Shown here piece by piece: positions 21,995-33,108 of a DNA stretch of 64,000 bases. The notes beneath the pieces are model-generated. The model saw only the letters and a list, made by a program, of their open reading frames with translations, had not been told where the DNA came from and did not search any database. Source of the stretch: Mycobacterium sp. (GTDB lineage Bacteria > Actinomycetota > Actinomycetes > Mycobacteriales > Mycobacteriaceae); contig VEQY01000003.1 in the NCBI GenBank assembly GCA_018882965.1, positions 1 to 64,000 on the forward strand, given 5' to 3'. Each line of letters begins with the position of its first letter. Position 1 is the stretch's first letter. The position numbers were made by a program, and so were the translations under genes.

Positions 21995-22489
21995 GTGCCG
22001 GCCAAACCCGATCCCATCGCCGCCGCCCGCGCCAACTGGATGCGTGCCGGGTGGGCCGACGTCGCTGACGGCATGGTCGCGGTCACCTCGGTCATGCGGG
22101 CCCATCAGATCCTGCTGGCCCGGGTGGAGAGTGCACTGCGGCCCTACGACCTGAGCTTCTCCCGCTTCGAACTGTTGCGTCTGCTCGCCTTCAGCCGCTC
22201 CGGCGCGCTGCCCATCACGAAGGCGTCCGACCGCCTGCAGGTCCATGTCACCAGCGTCACCCACGCGATCCGGCGATTGGAGGCTGACGGACTGGTCAAA
22301 CGTGCCCCGCACCCCACCGACGGGCGGACGACTCTGGTGGGCATTACCGAATTGGGCCGCTCAACCGTGGAGGACGCCACCGCAACCCTCAACGCGCGGG
22401 TGTTCGCCGACATCGGGATGACGGCCGATCAGGCGCGTGCCCTGGTGTCCGCGATCGACGCACTGCGCCACCACGCCGGCGACTTCTGA
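21995..22489 (+). CDS. MarR-family transcriptional regulator
   Basis: The 164-residue product closely matches Rv0737. A winged helix-turn-helix spans about residues 48-110 (FELLRLLAFSRSGALPITKA; HVTSVTHAIRRLEADGLV; PTDGRTTLVGITELG). MarR proteins act as dimers that release DNA on binding small ligands; this one's ligand is unknown. It is divergent from the DUF222/HNH gene (105 bp between starts) and converges with the mmsA-fadE9-mmsB operon 17 bp downstream, so any role in valine catabolism is only a guess. Confidence 0.9.
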   Translation: MPAKPDPIAAARANWMRAGWADVADGMVAVTSVMRAHQILLARVESALRPYDLSFSRFELLRLLAFSRSGALPITKASDRLQVHVTSVTHAIRRLEADGLVKRAPHPTDGRTTLVGITELGRSTVEDATATLNARVFADIGMTADQARALVSAIDALRHHAGDF

Positions 22490-22506
22490 GTCAGCGCACG
22501 GCGCGA

Positions 22507-23379
22507 CTACCCGCGCAGCGCGCCGATGACGGCGCTGAAGTCCAGTTCGGGATGTTCTTCGGCGAACTCGGCGTAGATCTTCGCCGCGTGACTGCCCAGC
22601 GGTGCCGATGCCCCGGTCGAGGCCACCGCCGCCATGGCCAGGCCCAGATCCTTGTTCATCAGCGCGGTGGCGAATCCCGGCTTGAACCCGTTGTTGGCCG
22701 GCGACGTCGGAACCGGACCGGGCACCGGGCAGTTGGTGTGCAGGGCCCAGCAGTTGCCGGTCGCGCCGGTGACGACATCGAACAGCGACTGGGCGGACAG
22801 ACCGAGTTTTTCGGCGAGGACGAAGGCTTCACCGACGGCGATCTGCTGCACGGCCAGCAGCATGTTGTTGCACAGCTTGGCGGCTTGGCCCGCCCCTGAT
22901 GCGCCGCAGTGCGTGATCTTCCCCGCCATCGCCTCCAGGACCGGGCGTGCCGTCTCCAACGCCTTGGATTCACCGCCCACCATGAAGGCCAGCGTTCCGG
23001 CAACGGCGCCCTTCACCCCGCCTGACACCGGGGCGTCGAGTTGATTGAAACCCCGATCGGCGGCGTAGGCGTGGACCAGACGGGCGTCGTCGACGGAAAT
23101 CGTCGAGCTGTCGATGAACAGCGTGCCCTCTGTAGCGGCCGGCATCACCTCGGCGTAGCACTCCTTGACCAGTGCGCCGTTGGGCAGCATGGTGATCACC
23201 ACGTCGGCGCCCATCACCGCCTCCGCACCGCCGCCCATGATGGTGACGCCCTTGTCGGCCGCAGCCTCGCGGGCCTCGGGTACCGGATCGAACCCGCGCA
23301 CCGGATAGCCCGCGTTGACCAGATTGGCCGACATCGGCACACCCATGTTCCCCAAGCCGAGAAACGCGACAACAGTCAT
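22507..23379 (-). CDS. mmsB: 3-hydroxyisobutyrate dehydrogenase
   Basis: This 290-residue enzyme oxidises 3-hydroxyisobutyrate to methylmalonate semialdehyde in valine breakdown. It has the NAD site FLGLGNMGVPMSANLV, the substrate motif DAPVSGGVKGA and the catalytic-Lys region AAKLCNNMLLA. It corresponds to Rv0751c and is the last gene of the mmsA-fadE9-mmsB operon, 10 bp after fadE9. Confidence 0.94.
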   Translation of the reverse strand: MTVVAFLGLGNMGVPMSANLVNAGYPVRGFDPVPEAREAAADKGVTIMGGGAEAVMGADVVITMLPNGALVKECYAEVMPAATEGTLFIDSSTISVDDARLVHAYAADRGFNQLDAPVSGGVKGAVAGTLAFMVGGESKALETARPVLEAMAGKITHCGASGAGQAAKLCNNMLLAVQQIAVGEAFVLAEKLGLSAQSLFDVVTGATGNCWALHTNCPVPGPVPTSPANNGFKPGFATALMNKDLGLAMAAVASTGASAPLGSHAAKIYAEFAEEHPELDFSAVIGALRG

Positions 23380-23389
23380 CTGATTTTCC

Positions 23390-24556
23390 TCACGCCAACG
23401 CGCGGACTCTAGTGGCCTCGGCCCGACCGATCACCACGCGCATGATCTCGTTTGTGCCTTCCAGGATGCGATGCACGCGAAGATCTCGAACGATCTTCTC
23501 GATACCGTACTCACGCAGATAGCCGTATCCGCCGAGCAGCTGCAGCGCACGATCGGCCACGTTGAAGCAGGAGTCGGTGACATATCGTTTGGCCATCGCA
23601 CACAGCGTGACTTTGTCCGCCTCGTCGTTGTCGAGGGCCTCGGCGGCCCGCCACAGCATCAGCCGGGATGCCTGAAGGTCGGTGGCCATGTCGGCCAGCG
23701 CAAAGCGGATAGTCGGCTCATCGATGAGTGGGGTCCCAAAAGCGACTCGGTCGATGACGTAGGCGGCCGCTTTGTCGTACGCCGCCTGAGCGCCGCCCAT
23801 CGAACAGGCCGCGATGTTGATGCGGCCGCCGTTGAGTCCGTTCATGGCGATTCCGAAACCCGAGCCCTCACCTGCGGCGCCCCCGAGCATCGACTCCGCC
23901 GGTACCCGGACCCCTTCCAGGATGACCTGCGCGGTCGGCTGGGCGTTCCAGCCCATTTTCTCCTCATTGAGGCCGAAACTCATTCCCGGGGTGTCTTTTT
24001 CGACGATGAACGCAGAGATGCCGCGAGGCCCCTGTCCACCGGTACGTGCCATGACGAGATAGACGTCCGATACCCCCGCCCCGGAGATGAATTGCTTGAC
24101 ACCGTCGAGCACATAGTGCTCACCATCGCGCACCGCAGTGGTCCGCAGCGCGGCAGCATCAGAGCCGGCGCCCGGCTCGGTGAGGCAGTAGCTGGCGATG
24201 AGCTCCATCGTGGCCAGCCGGGGAATCCAAGACTTCCGCTGCTCGGGCGTACCGTAGGTGTCGATCATCCACGCACACATGTTGTGAATCGAGATGAATG
24301 AGGCGATCACCGGATCGGCGTAGGCGAGCTGCTCGAAGATGTGCACGGCGTTGAGGCGGCGCAGTCCGCTGCCGCCCACGTCCTCGCCGCAATAGATCGC
24401 CGCCATCCCCAACTCGGCCGACTCACGCAGCACGTCGACAGGGAAGTGTTTGGTGCGGTCCCATTCCAGGGAGTGCGGCGCAAGCCGCTTGGCGGCGAAA
24501 GCCGCGGCTGTCTCGGCGATGACGCGGTCGTCCTCGTCCAGGATCGTGAGGTCCAT
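23390..24556 (-). CDS. fadE9: Acyl-CoA dehydrogenase (isobutyryl-CoA dehydrogenase-like)
   Basis: The 388-residue FAD enzyme has the ACAD signatures YCLTEPGAGSDAAAL and GGYGYLREYGIEKIVRDLRVHRI with the EGTNEIMR C-terminus. By position (Rv0752c) it is FadE9. Between mmsA and mmsB it is expected to act on isobutyryl-CoA or another branched acyl-CoA in valine catabolism. mmsA stops 6 bp before its ATG. Confidence 0.93.
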   Translation of the reverse strand: MDLTILDEDDRVIAETAAAFAAKRLAPHSLEWDRTKHFPVDVLRESAELGMAAIYCGEDVGGSGLRRLNAVHIFEQLAYADPVIASFISIHNMCAWMIDTYGTPEQRKSWIPRLATMELIASYCLTEPGAGSDAAALRTTAVRDGEHYVLDGVKQFISGAGVSDVYLVMARTGGQGPRGISAFIVEKDTPGMSFGLNEEKMGWNAQPTAQVILEGVRVPAESMLGGAAGEGSGFGIAMNGLNGGRINIAACSMGGAQAAYDKAAAYVIDRVAFGTPLIDEPTIRFALADMATDLQASRLMLWRAAEALDNDEADKVTLCAMAKRYVTDSCFNVADRALQLLGGYGYLREYGIEKIVRDLRVHRILEGTNEIMRVVIGRAEATRVRALA

Positions 24557-24562
24557 GGCGGC

Positions 24563-26083
24563 CTATTTCATCGTGGGGATGACGAACTCGGCGCCGTCCT
24601 TGATCCCCGACGGCCAGCGTTCGGTGACGGTCTTGACCTTGGTGTAGAACTGGATCGAGGCCGGCCCGTGCTGGTTGAGGTCGCCGAAGCCGGAACGCTT
24701 CCAGCCGCCGAATGTGTGATAGGCCACCGGAACCGGAATCGGGACGTTGACCCCCACCATGCCCACCTGTACGCGGGAGACGAAGTCGCGCGCGGTGTCC
24801 CCGTCGCGGGTGAACACCGCAACCCCGTTGCCGTATTCGTGGTCGGTCGGCAGGCTCAGGGCCTCCTCGTAGTCCTTGGCCCGGACGATGCACAGCACCG
24901 GTCCGAAGATCTCGTCGGTGTAGATCGTCATGTCGGTGGTGACGTGGTCGAAGAGCGTGGGGCCGATGAAGAAGCCGCCCTCGAGGTTGTCATCGCCGAA
25001 GGTCAGTTCGTCACTGCCCTTCTCCCGGCCGTCGACGACGATCTCCGCACCGGCCGCCACGCCGGCGTCGATGTAGTCACGCACTCGCTTGAGCGCAGCA
25101 CCTGTGACCAGCGGGCCATAGTCGGCCTTGGGGTCCAGGCTGTGGCCGACCCGCAGGTTGTTGACCCGCTCGACCAGCCGGGCGCGGAGGCGGTCCGCGG
25201 TTTCCTTGCCGACCGGAACCGCGACGCTGATGGCCATGCACCGTTCACCCGCGCTGCCGTAACCGGCACCGATCAGGGCATCGACCGCCTGGTCGAGATC
25301 GGCATCGGGCATGACGATCATGTGGTTCTTGGCCCCGCCGAAGCACTGCGACCGTTTGCCGGTCGCAGCGGCACCGGAGTAGATGTACTGCGCGATGTCC
25401 GAGCTGCCGACAAAGCCGACCGCCTTGATGTCGGGGTGGGCCAGGATGGCGTCGACCGCCTCCTTGTCCCCTTGTACGACCTGGAAGACCCCGGGCGGCA
25501 GGCCGGCTTCGATGAAGAGCTCGGCCAGTCGGAGCGGCACTGAGGGATCCCGCTCGGAAGGTTTGAGGACGAAGGCGTTGCCGCACGCCAGTGCCGGGCC
25601 GGCCTTCCAGAGCGGGATCATCGCGGGGAAGTTGAACGGCGTGATCCCGGCGACAACACCGAGTGGCTGGCGGATCGAGTACACGTCGATGCCGGTTCCC
25701 GCACCCTCGGTGTATTCGCCCTTGATCAGGTGGGGTATGCCGGCGGCGAATTCGATGACCTCGATGCCGCGCTGGATGTCACCGAGCGAGTCCGCGACGG
25801 TCTTGCCGTGTTCGAGGGAGAGCAGTTCGGCGATCTCGTCGGCGTTGGCGTTCACGAGGTCGATGAACTTCATCAGAACCCGAGCGCGCCGTTGCGGGTT
25901 CCAGGCCGCCCACTCCTTCTGCGCCTCGACCGCGGAGGCCACCGCGGTGTCGACGTCGGCCGCCGACGCCAGCAATACCTGGGCAGCGACCGCCCCCGTG
26001 CTGGGATTGAAGACGTCCGCGGTACGGGTGCTGGCCAGTGCCGTGCGCCTGCCGTCGATGAAATGCGGGATCTGGGTGGTCAT
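24563..26083 (-). CDS. mmsA: Methylmalonate-semialdehyde dehydrogenase (acylating)
   Basis: The ATG at 26083 gives 506 residues (MTTQIPHFIDGRRTAL). A GGAAGGG ribosome site 6 nt upstream decides for this ATG over a GTG 15 bases earlier. The ALDH-superfamily motifs include WNPQRRARVLMKFIDL, GVVAGITPFNFPAMIP, NAFVLKPSERDPSVP and the catalytic Cys in GSAGERCMAIS. The CoA-dependent enzyme converts methylmalonate semialdehyde to propionyl-CoA. It is first in the mmsA-fadE9-mmsB operon (Rv0753c-Rv0751c). Confidence 0.95.
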   Translation of the reverse strand: MTTQIPHFIDGRRTALASTRTADVFNPSTGAVAAQVLLASAADVDTAVASAVEAQKEWAAWNPQRRARVLMKFIDLVNANADEIAELLSLEHGKTVADSLGDIQRGIEVIEFAAGIPHLIKGEYTEGAGTGIDVYSIRQPLGVVAGITPFNFPAMIPLWKAGPALACGNAFVLKPSERDPSVPLRLAELFIEAGLPPGVFQVVQGDKEAVDAILAHPDIKAVGFVGSSDIAQYIYSGAAATGKRSQCFGGAKNHMIVMPDADLDQAVDALIGAGYGSAGERCMAISVAVPVGKETADRLRARLVERVNNLRVGHSLDPKADYGPLVTGAALKRVRDYIDAGVAAGAEIVVDGREKGSDELTFGDDNLEGGFFIGPTLFDHVTTDMTIYTDEIFGPVLCIVRAKDYEEALSLPTDHEYGNGVAVFTRDGDTARDFVSRVQVGMVGVNVPIPVPVAYHTFGGWKRSGFGDLNQHGPASIQFYTKVKTVTERWPSGIKDGAEFVIPTMK

Positions 26084-26102
26084 GGTGTGCCCTTCCACTG
26101 TG

Positions 26103-26120
26103 AAGATACTTGCATATCCT
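26103..26120. promoter_or_regulatory. Imperfect inverted repeat upstream of the mmsA operon
   Basis: AAGATA (26103-26108) and TATCCT (26115-26120) form an inverted repeat (5 of 6 pairs) around CTTGCA, about 20 bp upstream of the mmsA start, in an AT-rich patch only 35 bp wide between mmsA and the rmlC stop. It could be an operator or just promoter sequence. Confidence 0.3.
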
Positions 26121-26712
26121 AGTAACGGCCCTGGGCGCGCGCAAGACGCCAGCTGGGCAGTCGGCCACCCGCCCGCGCCTCGGCCAGCGTCGGTGCTGTG
26201 GCGTCACGCTCGGAGAGGACCAGCTGGGACTCCGGCAGCGGCCAAGCGATCCCGATCGCGGGGTCGAACGGGGAGATCGTGTGCTCGCGGTCGGGTGTGT
26301 AGGGCGCCGAGCAGAGATAGATCACCGTCGAATCATCCTGCAGCGCAAGAAATCCGTGCGCCAGTCCCTCCGAGACGAACACGGTGCGGCGGTCGACGTC
26401 GTCGAGCAGGGTCGAGTCCCACCGCCCGTAGGTGGGCGAATCCACCCTGATGTCGACGACGACGTCGAAGACCGCGCCCCGGGCGCACGTCACATACTTG
26501 GCCTGGCCCGGGGGCAGTTCGGCGAAGTGCAACCCGCGCAGTACCCCGGCAGCCGATATCGAGAAGTTCGCCTGGCGCAGGTCGAAACTTCGTCCCGTCG
26601 CGCCGCCGAATTCCCCGTCGGTGAACCATTCGAAGAGCGCTCCGCGGTCATCGGCGTGCAGTTCCGGGCTGATCACCCACGCGCCGGGCACCGCCAGCTC
26701 GTGCCATCGCAT
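26119..26712 (-). CDS. rmlC: dTDP-4-dehydrorhamnose 3,5-epimerase
   Basis: The 197-residue RmlC cupin has the catalytic His in LRGLHFAELPPGQAKYVTC, the GAVFDVVVDIR strand and FVSEGLAHGFLAL. It epimerises dTDP-4-keto-6-deoxyglucose for dTDP-L-rhamnose, the sugar that links arabinogalactan to peptidoglycan. It starts 1 bp after the rmlB stop, so the two form an operon. M. tuberculosis has the same pair as Rv3464-Rv3465. Confidence 0.95.
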   Translation of the reverse strand: MRWHELAVPGAWVISPELHADDRGALFEWFTDGEFGGATGRSFDLRQANFSISAAGVLRGLHFAELPPGQAKYVTCARGAVFDVVVDIRVDSPTYGRWDSTLLDDVDRRTVFVSEGLAHGFLALQDDSTVIYLCSAPYTPDREHTISPFDPAIGIAWPLPESQLVLSERDATAPTLAEARAGGRLPSWRLARAQGRY

Positions 26713-26713
26713 G

Positions 26714-27712
<999 letters not shown>

Positions 27713-27754
27713 TCAACCCTATCCTCCGTGGTCCCGGTGCCTGCCGACGCCGTT

Positions 27755-27784
27755 TTGCCAGCAGCCCTGACGAGCGGGTATCGT
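27755..27784 (+). promoter_or_regulatory. Candidate sigma-A promoter of infA operon
   Basis: TTGCCA (27755-27760) and TATCGT (27779-27784) are 18 bp apart in the rmlB-infA divergent gap. A start near 27791 gives about 110 nt of leader before infA. Confidence 0.5.
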
Positions 27785-27901
27785 GGGACAACGGCGCGGT
27801 GAGCGCCGGCTCTCGCGTGTCCAACCCCGGAAAATCCGCCCGGATCAGGCCGTGCAGCCGGTGTGCCGCTCCAGACCGAAAACCGCAGGACATGTGAGGT
27901 T

Positions 27902-28123
27902 ATGGGCAAGAAAGACGGTGCCATCGAGGTCGAGGGCCGCGTGGTCGAGCCCCTGCCCAATGCGATGTTTCGCATTGAGTTGGAGAACGGCCACAAGGTG
28001 CTCGCCCACATCAGCGGCAAGATGCGTCAGCACTACATCCGCATCCTGCCCGAGGACCGGGTCGTGGTGGAGCTCTCGCCCTACGATCTGACCCGCGGCC
28101 GCATCGTGTACCGGTACAAGTAA
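27902..28123 (+). CDS. infA: Translation initiation factor IF-1
   Basis: ATG 27902 gives the standard 73 residues, [20 protein letters not shown], with an S1/OB fold ([27 protein letters not shown]). IF-1 occupies the 30S A site during initiation. It leads the infA-rpmJ-rpsM alpha cluster; rpmJ follows after 32 bp. An in-frame upstream start at 27863 is not supported by family length. Confidence 0.97.
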   Translation: MGKKDGAIEVEGRVVEPLPNAMFRIELENGHKVLAHISGKMRQHYIRILPEDRVVVELSPYDLTRGRIVYRYK

Positions 28124-28155
28124 GCCCCGCGAGCAAGAACAGGACTTTTCCCACT

Positions 28156-28269
28156 GTGAAGGTGAACCCGAGCGTCAAGCCGATCTGCGACAAGTGCAGG
28201 GTGATCCGTCGGCATGGGCGGGTCATGGTGATTTGCTCCGACCCGCGTCACAAGCAGCGGCAAGGCTAG
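28156..28269 (+). CDS. rpmJ: 50S ribosomal protein L36, zinc form
   Basis: This is a very short gene of 37 codons with a GTG start: [19 protein letters not shown], ending DPRHKQRQG, stop TAG 28267-28269. The C-x2-C, C and H ligands of the zinc ribbon are present (CDKC, VICSD, RH), marking the C+ form. L36 is a late 50S protein. It lies between infA and the rpsM leader. Confidence 0.96.
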
Positions 28270-28289
28270 CCGCCCGACACAACTGAATG

Positions 28290-28389
28290 CAGACCTCCCA
28301 GAACCAGTAGGCGGATAGGCCGCCTACCCACGCCCGGAACGGAGGCCGGGCCCCGGGACCTCCCGGGAACGGACTGGGAACAGACCTCC
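28290..28389 (+). promoter_or_regulatory. rpsM leader with three successive hairpins
   Basis: In the 140 bp between rpmJ and rpsM there are three stems in a row: GTAGGCGG/CCGCCTAC (28307-28327, 8 bp, 5-nt loop), GCCCGG/CCGGGC (28332-28351) and CCCGGG/CCCGGG (28352-28367). A 9-bp direct repeat CAGACCTCC flanks them (28290-28298, 28381-28389). The position matches where other bacteria place the S4-binding alpha-operon control element, but the fold here is not one I recognise. Confidence 0.5.
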
Positions 28390-28409
28390 GCCGAAAAAGA
28401 GGACGCCAC

Positions 28410-28784
28410 GTGGCACGACTAGTGGGCGTTGACCTCCCGCGCGACAAGCGCATGGAGGTCGCGCTGACCTACATATTCGGCATCGGCCGTACCCGCTCGC
28501 GGGAAATCCTGGCCGCCACCGGGATCGACCAGGATCTGCGCAGCAAGGACCTCAGCGACGACCAGCTGACGCAGCTGCGCGATTACATCGAAGCCAACCT
28601 CAAGGTCGAGGGCGACCTGCGCCGCGAGGTTCAGGCCGACATCCGACGCAAGATCGAGATCGGCTGCTACCAGGGTCTGCGGCATCGCCGCGGGCTGCCG
28701 GTGCGCGGCCAGCGGACCAAGACCAACGCACGGACCCGCAAGGGGCCCAAGCGCACCATCGCCGGGAAGAAGAAGGCCAAGTAG
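28410..28784 (+). CDS. rpsM: 30S ribosomal protein S13
   Basis: The 124-residue product starts [22 protein letters not shown] and has [17 protein letters not shown] and the C-terminal [20 protein letters not shown] tail that contacts P-site tRNA. The GTG start at 28410 is preceded by AAAAAGAGGACG. rpsK follows after 3 bp. Confidence 0.97.
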   Translation: MARLVGVDLPRDKRMEVALTYIFGIGRTRSREILAATGIDQDLRSKDLSDDQLTQLRDYIEANLKVEGDLRREVQADIRRKIEIGCYQGLRHRRGLPVRGQRTKTNARTRKGPKRTIAGKKKAK

Positions 28785-28787
28785 ACC

Positions 28788-29219
28788 ATGCCACCAGCCA
28801 AGCAACCAGCAAAGAAGGCGGGCCAGGCCGCCCCCAAGAAGGCCCAGAAAGCCCGTCGCCGGGAGAAGAAGAACGTTCCCCACGGCGCCGCGCATATCAA
28901 GAGCACGTTCAACAACACGATCGTGACGATCACCGACCCGCAGGGCAACGTGATCGCCTGGGCGTCGTCGGGGCACGTCGGCTTCAAGGGCTCCCGCAAG
29001 TCGACGCCGTTCGCCGCGCAGCTGGCTGCGGAGAACGCCGCCCGCAAGGCCCAGGAGCACGGCGTCAAGAAGGTCGACGTGTTCGTCAAGGGCCCCGGTT
29101 CGGGCCGCGAGACCGCGATCCGGTCGCTGCAGGCCGCCGGCCTCGAAGTGGGGGCTATTTCCGACGTCACTCCGCAGCCGCACAACGGCTGCCGTCCGCC
29201 CAAGCGGCGCCGGGTCTAG
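28788..29219 (+). CDS. rpsK: 30S ribosomal protein S11
   Basis: The 143-residue S11 has a basic N-terminal extension ([18 protein letters not shown]) before the core [19 protein letters not shown] and the C-terminal signature [19 protein letters not shown]11 forms the platform with S6/S18/S7. It ends in a TAG with an overlapping AGGAGGGA site for rpsD. Confidence 0.97.
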   Translation: MPPAKQPAKKAGQAAPKKAQKARRREKKNVPHGAAHIKSTFNNTIVTITDPQGNVIAWASSGHVGFKGSRKSTPFAAQLAAENAARKAQEHGVKKVDVFVKGPGSGRETAIRSLQAAGLEVGAISDVTPQPHNGCRPPKRRRV

Positions 29220-29233
29220 GAGGGAACTGACAG

Positions 29234-30956
<1,723 letters not shown>

Positions 30957-30984
30957 CCGGACACCCGGAGCACTAGGAGATACC

Positions 30985-31551
30985 ATGCCCAAGCCCACAA
31001 AGGGCCCCCGCCTCGGCGGGTCGTCCTCGCATCAGAAGGCGATCCTGGCGAATCTGGCCACCTCGCTGTTCGAGCACGGCCGGATCAAGACCACCGAGCC
31101 CAAGGCCCGTGCGCTTCGGCCGTACGCCGAGAAGCTCATCACGCACGCCAAGAAGGGCACTCTGCACAATCGCCGCGAGGTGATGAAGAAGATCCGCGAC
31201 AAGGACATCGTGCACGTGCTGTTCGCCGAGATCGGGCCCTTCTTCGCCGATCGCGAGGGCGGCTACACCCGCATCATCAAGGTTGAGGCCCGCAAGGGCG
31301 ACAACGCGCCGATGGCCGTGATCGAACTCGTGCGGGAGAAGACCGTGACCGCCGAGGCAACCCGAGCGACCAAGCGTGCCAAGCCGGCCGCCGCTGCGAA
31401 GGCGGAGGAGCCCGCCGCCCCCGCGCTGGAGGAGCTGGAGGCGGAGGACGCCGGCATCGCCGATGCCCAGACCGCCGAGGCTGCCGCTGAGGTCGCTGAG
31501 GAGCAGGCTGAAGAAGCTGCCGAGGAGCAGGCTGAACCCGACAAGTCCTGA
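30985..31551 (+). CDS. rplQ: 50S ribosomal protein L17 with acidic tail
   Basis: The first 117 or so residues are normal L17 ([36 protein letters not shown]). About 70 further residues form an Ala/Glu-rich tail ([21 protein letters not shown]). L17 is near the exit tunnel. Tail length differs between actinobacteria. truA follows directly. Confidence 0.97.
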   Translation: MPKPTKGPRLGGSSSHQKAILANLATSLFEHGRIKTTEPKARALRPYAEKLITHAKKGTLHNRREVMKKIRDKDIVHVLFAEIGPFFADREGGYTRIIKVEARKGDNAPMAVIELVREKTVTAEATRATKRAKPAAAAKAEEPAAPALEELEAEDAGIADAQTAEAAAEVAEEQAEEAAEEQAEPDKS

Positions 31552-31567
31552 TCCTCCGCAGCGCACT

Positions 31568-31574
31568 GGGGAGG
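31568..31574 (+). promoter_or_regulatory. truA: Ribosome binding site that decides the truA start
   Basis: GGGGAGG at 31568-31574 is a near-perfect anti-16S match lying 8 nt before CTG 31583. No ATG, GTG or TTG occurs in the truA frame between ATG 31463, inside rplQ, and the conserved TruA core, so this site favours the CTG. Confidence 0.5.
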
Positions 31575-31582
31575 CCGTTCGG

Positions 31583-32410
31583 CTGCGCCTCGACATCGCC
31601 TATGACGGAACGGATTTCGCCGGCTGGGCGGTCCAAGCCGCCCAGCGCACCGTCGCCGGGGTCCTTGATGACGCGCTGTCGACGGTGTTCGGGGTCCCGG
31701 TGCGGTTGTACGCCGCCGGCCGGACCGACACCGGCGTGCACGCGTCGGGCCAGGTGGCCCACGTCGACGTGCCCACCGAGGCCGTGGACCGTGCCTATCC
31801 GCGACTCCCCGATCCCGACGAAGCGGAATTCGGGCCGCTGGTCCGTCGACTGGCGAGATTCCTGCCGGAGGATGTCCGCGTCCTCGGGGTGAACCGCGCC
31901 GCGCCCGGTTTCGACGCCCGGTTCTCGGCACTGCGTCGTCACTACGCCTACCGGCTCTCCCTGGCCCCCTACGGTGCCCTGCCCGATCGGGCCCGCTACG
32001 TCACACCCTGGCCCCGGCGGCTCGACGTGGCTGCCATGAACGATGCAGCACAGAAGCTGTTGGGCCTCAATGACTTTGCGGCGTTCTGTCGGCACCGGGC
32101 TGGGGCCACGACCATTCGTGAGTTGCAGCGGCTCGAGTGGATCGCCGAGGGGGAGATGCTGACGGGCTACGTGACCGCGGACGCCTTCTGCTGGTCGATG
32201 GTGCGCTCGCTGGTGGGTGCGCTGCTGATGGTGGGGGAGGGCCGTCGCTCGGTGCACTGGTGCGCTGGACTGCTCGGCGCGGATTCACGCTCCAGCGACT
32301 TCGCCGCCGCGCCGGCCCGCGGCCTGACACTGATCGGCGTCGACTATCCGCCTGACGACGAACTCGAAGCCCGCGCGGCGGTGACCCGCGACGTTCGCCG
32401 TCCGGGTTAG
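31583..32410 (+). CDS. truA: tRNA pseudouridine(38-40) synthase TruA
   Basis: The conserved protein begins [17 protein letters not shown] and has the catalytic Asp in [21 protein letters not shown], plus [12 protein letters not shown] and [15 protein letters not shown]. It isomerises uridines 38-40 of the tRNA anticodon arm. The start is uncertain: the frame has no ATG/GTG/TTG between the rplQ stop and the core. I chose CTG 31583 (275 residues, spelled M at position 1) because of the GGGGAGG site 8 nt upstream; the alternative is ATG 31463 inside rplQ, adding 40 unrelated residues. The stop overlaps the convergent cutinase gene by 4 bp. Confidence 0.9.
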   Translation: MRLDIAYDGTDFAGWAVQAAQRTVAGVLDDALSTVFGVPVRLYAAGRTDTGVHASGQVAHVDVPTEAVDRAYPRLPDPDEAEFGPLVRRLARFLPEDVRVLGVNRAAPGFDARFSALRRHYAYRLSLAPYGALPDRARYVTPWPRRLDVAAMNDAAQKLLGLNDFAAFCRHRAGATTIRELQRLEWIAEGEMLTGYVTADAFCWSMVRSLVGALLMVGEGRRSVHWCAGLLGADSRSSDFAAAPARGLTLIGVDYPPDDELEARAAVTRDVRRPG

Positions 32411-33063
32411 AGCCGGGCGGCGGCGAACGACGCGGCCTGGTCGACCAGGCCGGAGTCGATGTATTCGGCCTGGAAGTGGGAGGGCCAATTGTCCAGCCAG
32501 GTCTGGGAATCCAGATTGTCGTTGCACAACGGGTCGCCGGCCGTGCAGACGTCGATCGTCTTGGATCCCCACAGGGGGTTGATGTCGGCGACCGGACCGA
32601 ACACCTTCTGGGTCCCGTTGCCGAAGAGTGCCACCGCGGCCACATGATCATCCATGCCCAGGGGCAGCGGGTTGTCGAAGCCGAGCAACGGAGACGGCAC
32701 GGCGAGCACGATGTCGGTGACCGCCGCTCCCAGCGAGTAGCCCCCCAGCACCAGGCGGGTATCCGGGCAGTTGGCGGCCATGTACTGGATGCGGCTGCTC
32801 ATGTCGTTGGCCCCGGGAACGAAATCGACGTCCGCGGAGTAGTTCACCGCGTAGGAACCGACGCTCTTCGGTGTCTTGGAGCGCAGGGCGTCGACGAACG
32901 CGTCGCCGACCCGCCCGGGACCCGGCGGTTCCTTCGCGCCGCGGGCGAAGATCACCTCGACGTCAGGGCACGGATCGGCGGTAGCCGCGGGGACGGGCGC
33001 GAACGGCATCGCTACCACGGCGAGCGCGGCGGCAAGTGCTCTGTTCAGCGGTGTGAAACGCAT
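32407..33063 (-). CDS. Cutinase-family secreted esterase (copy 1)
   Basis: This 218-residue protein has a signal peptide (about residues 1-29, ending AATADP) and a cutinase fold: [27 protein letters not shown], and the nucleophile motif GYSLGAA (GxSxG). The Asp of [10 protein letters not shown] and a later His (PSHFQ) complete the likely triad, with paired cysteines. Mycobacterial cutinases act as lipid esterases or phospholipases outside the cell. It is the most divergent of the three tandem copies (GYSLG rather than GYSQG). The neighbourhood matches Rv3451-Rv3452. Confidence 0.9.
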   Translation of the reverse strand: MRFTPLNRALAAALAVVAMPFAPVPAATADPCPDVEVIFARGAKEPPGPGRVGDAFVDALRSKTPKSVGSYAVNYSADVDFVPGANDMSSRIQYMAANCPDTRLVLGGYSLGAAVTDIVLAVPSPLLGFDNPLPLGMDDHVAAVALFGNGTQKVFGPVADINPLWGSKTIDVCTAGDPLCNDNLDSQTWLDNWPSHFQAEYIDSGLVDQAASFAAARL

Positions 33064-33108
33064 AATCCCATGGTAGCTGAAGCCCGGGTGCCGCCACCAA
33101 TTCGCTGT

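Noticed and set aside
24341-25543. Long plus-strand open frame opposite fadE9/mmsA
   Set aside because: It is an antisense shadow caused by GC-rich codon bias; fadE9 and mmsA on the other strand have clear family motifs.
31376-31582. truA starting inside rplQ with a 40-70 residue extension
   Set aside because: The extension is an Arg/Pro-rich out-of-frame reading of the rplQ tail with no likeness to TruA N-termini, although it cannot be excluded.
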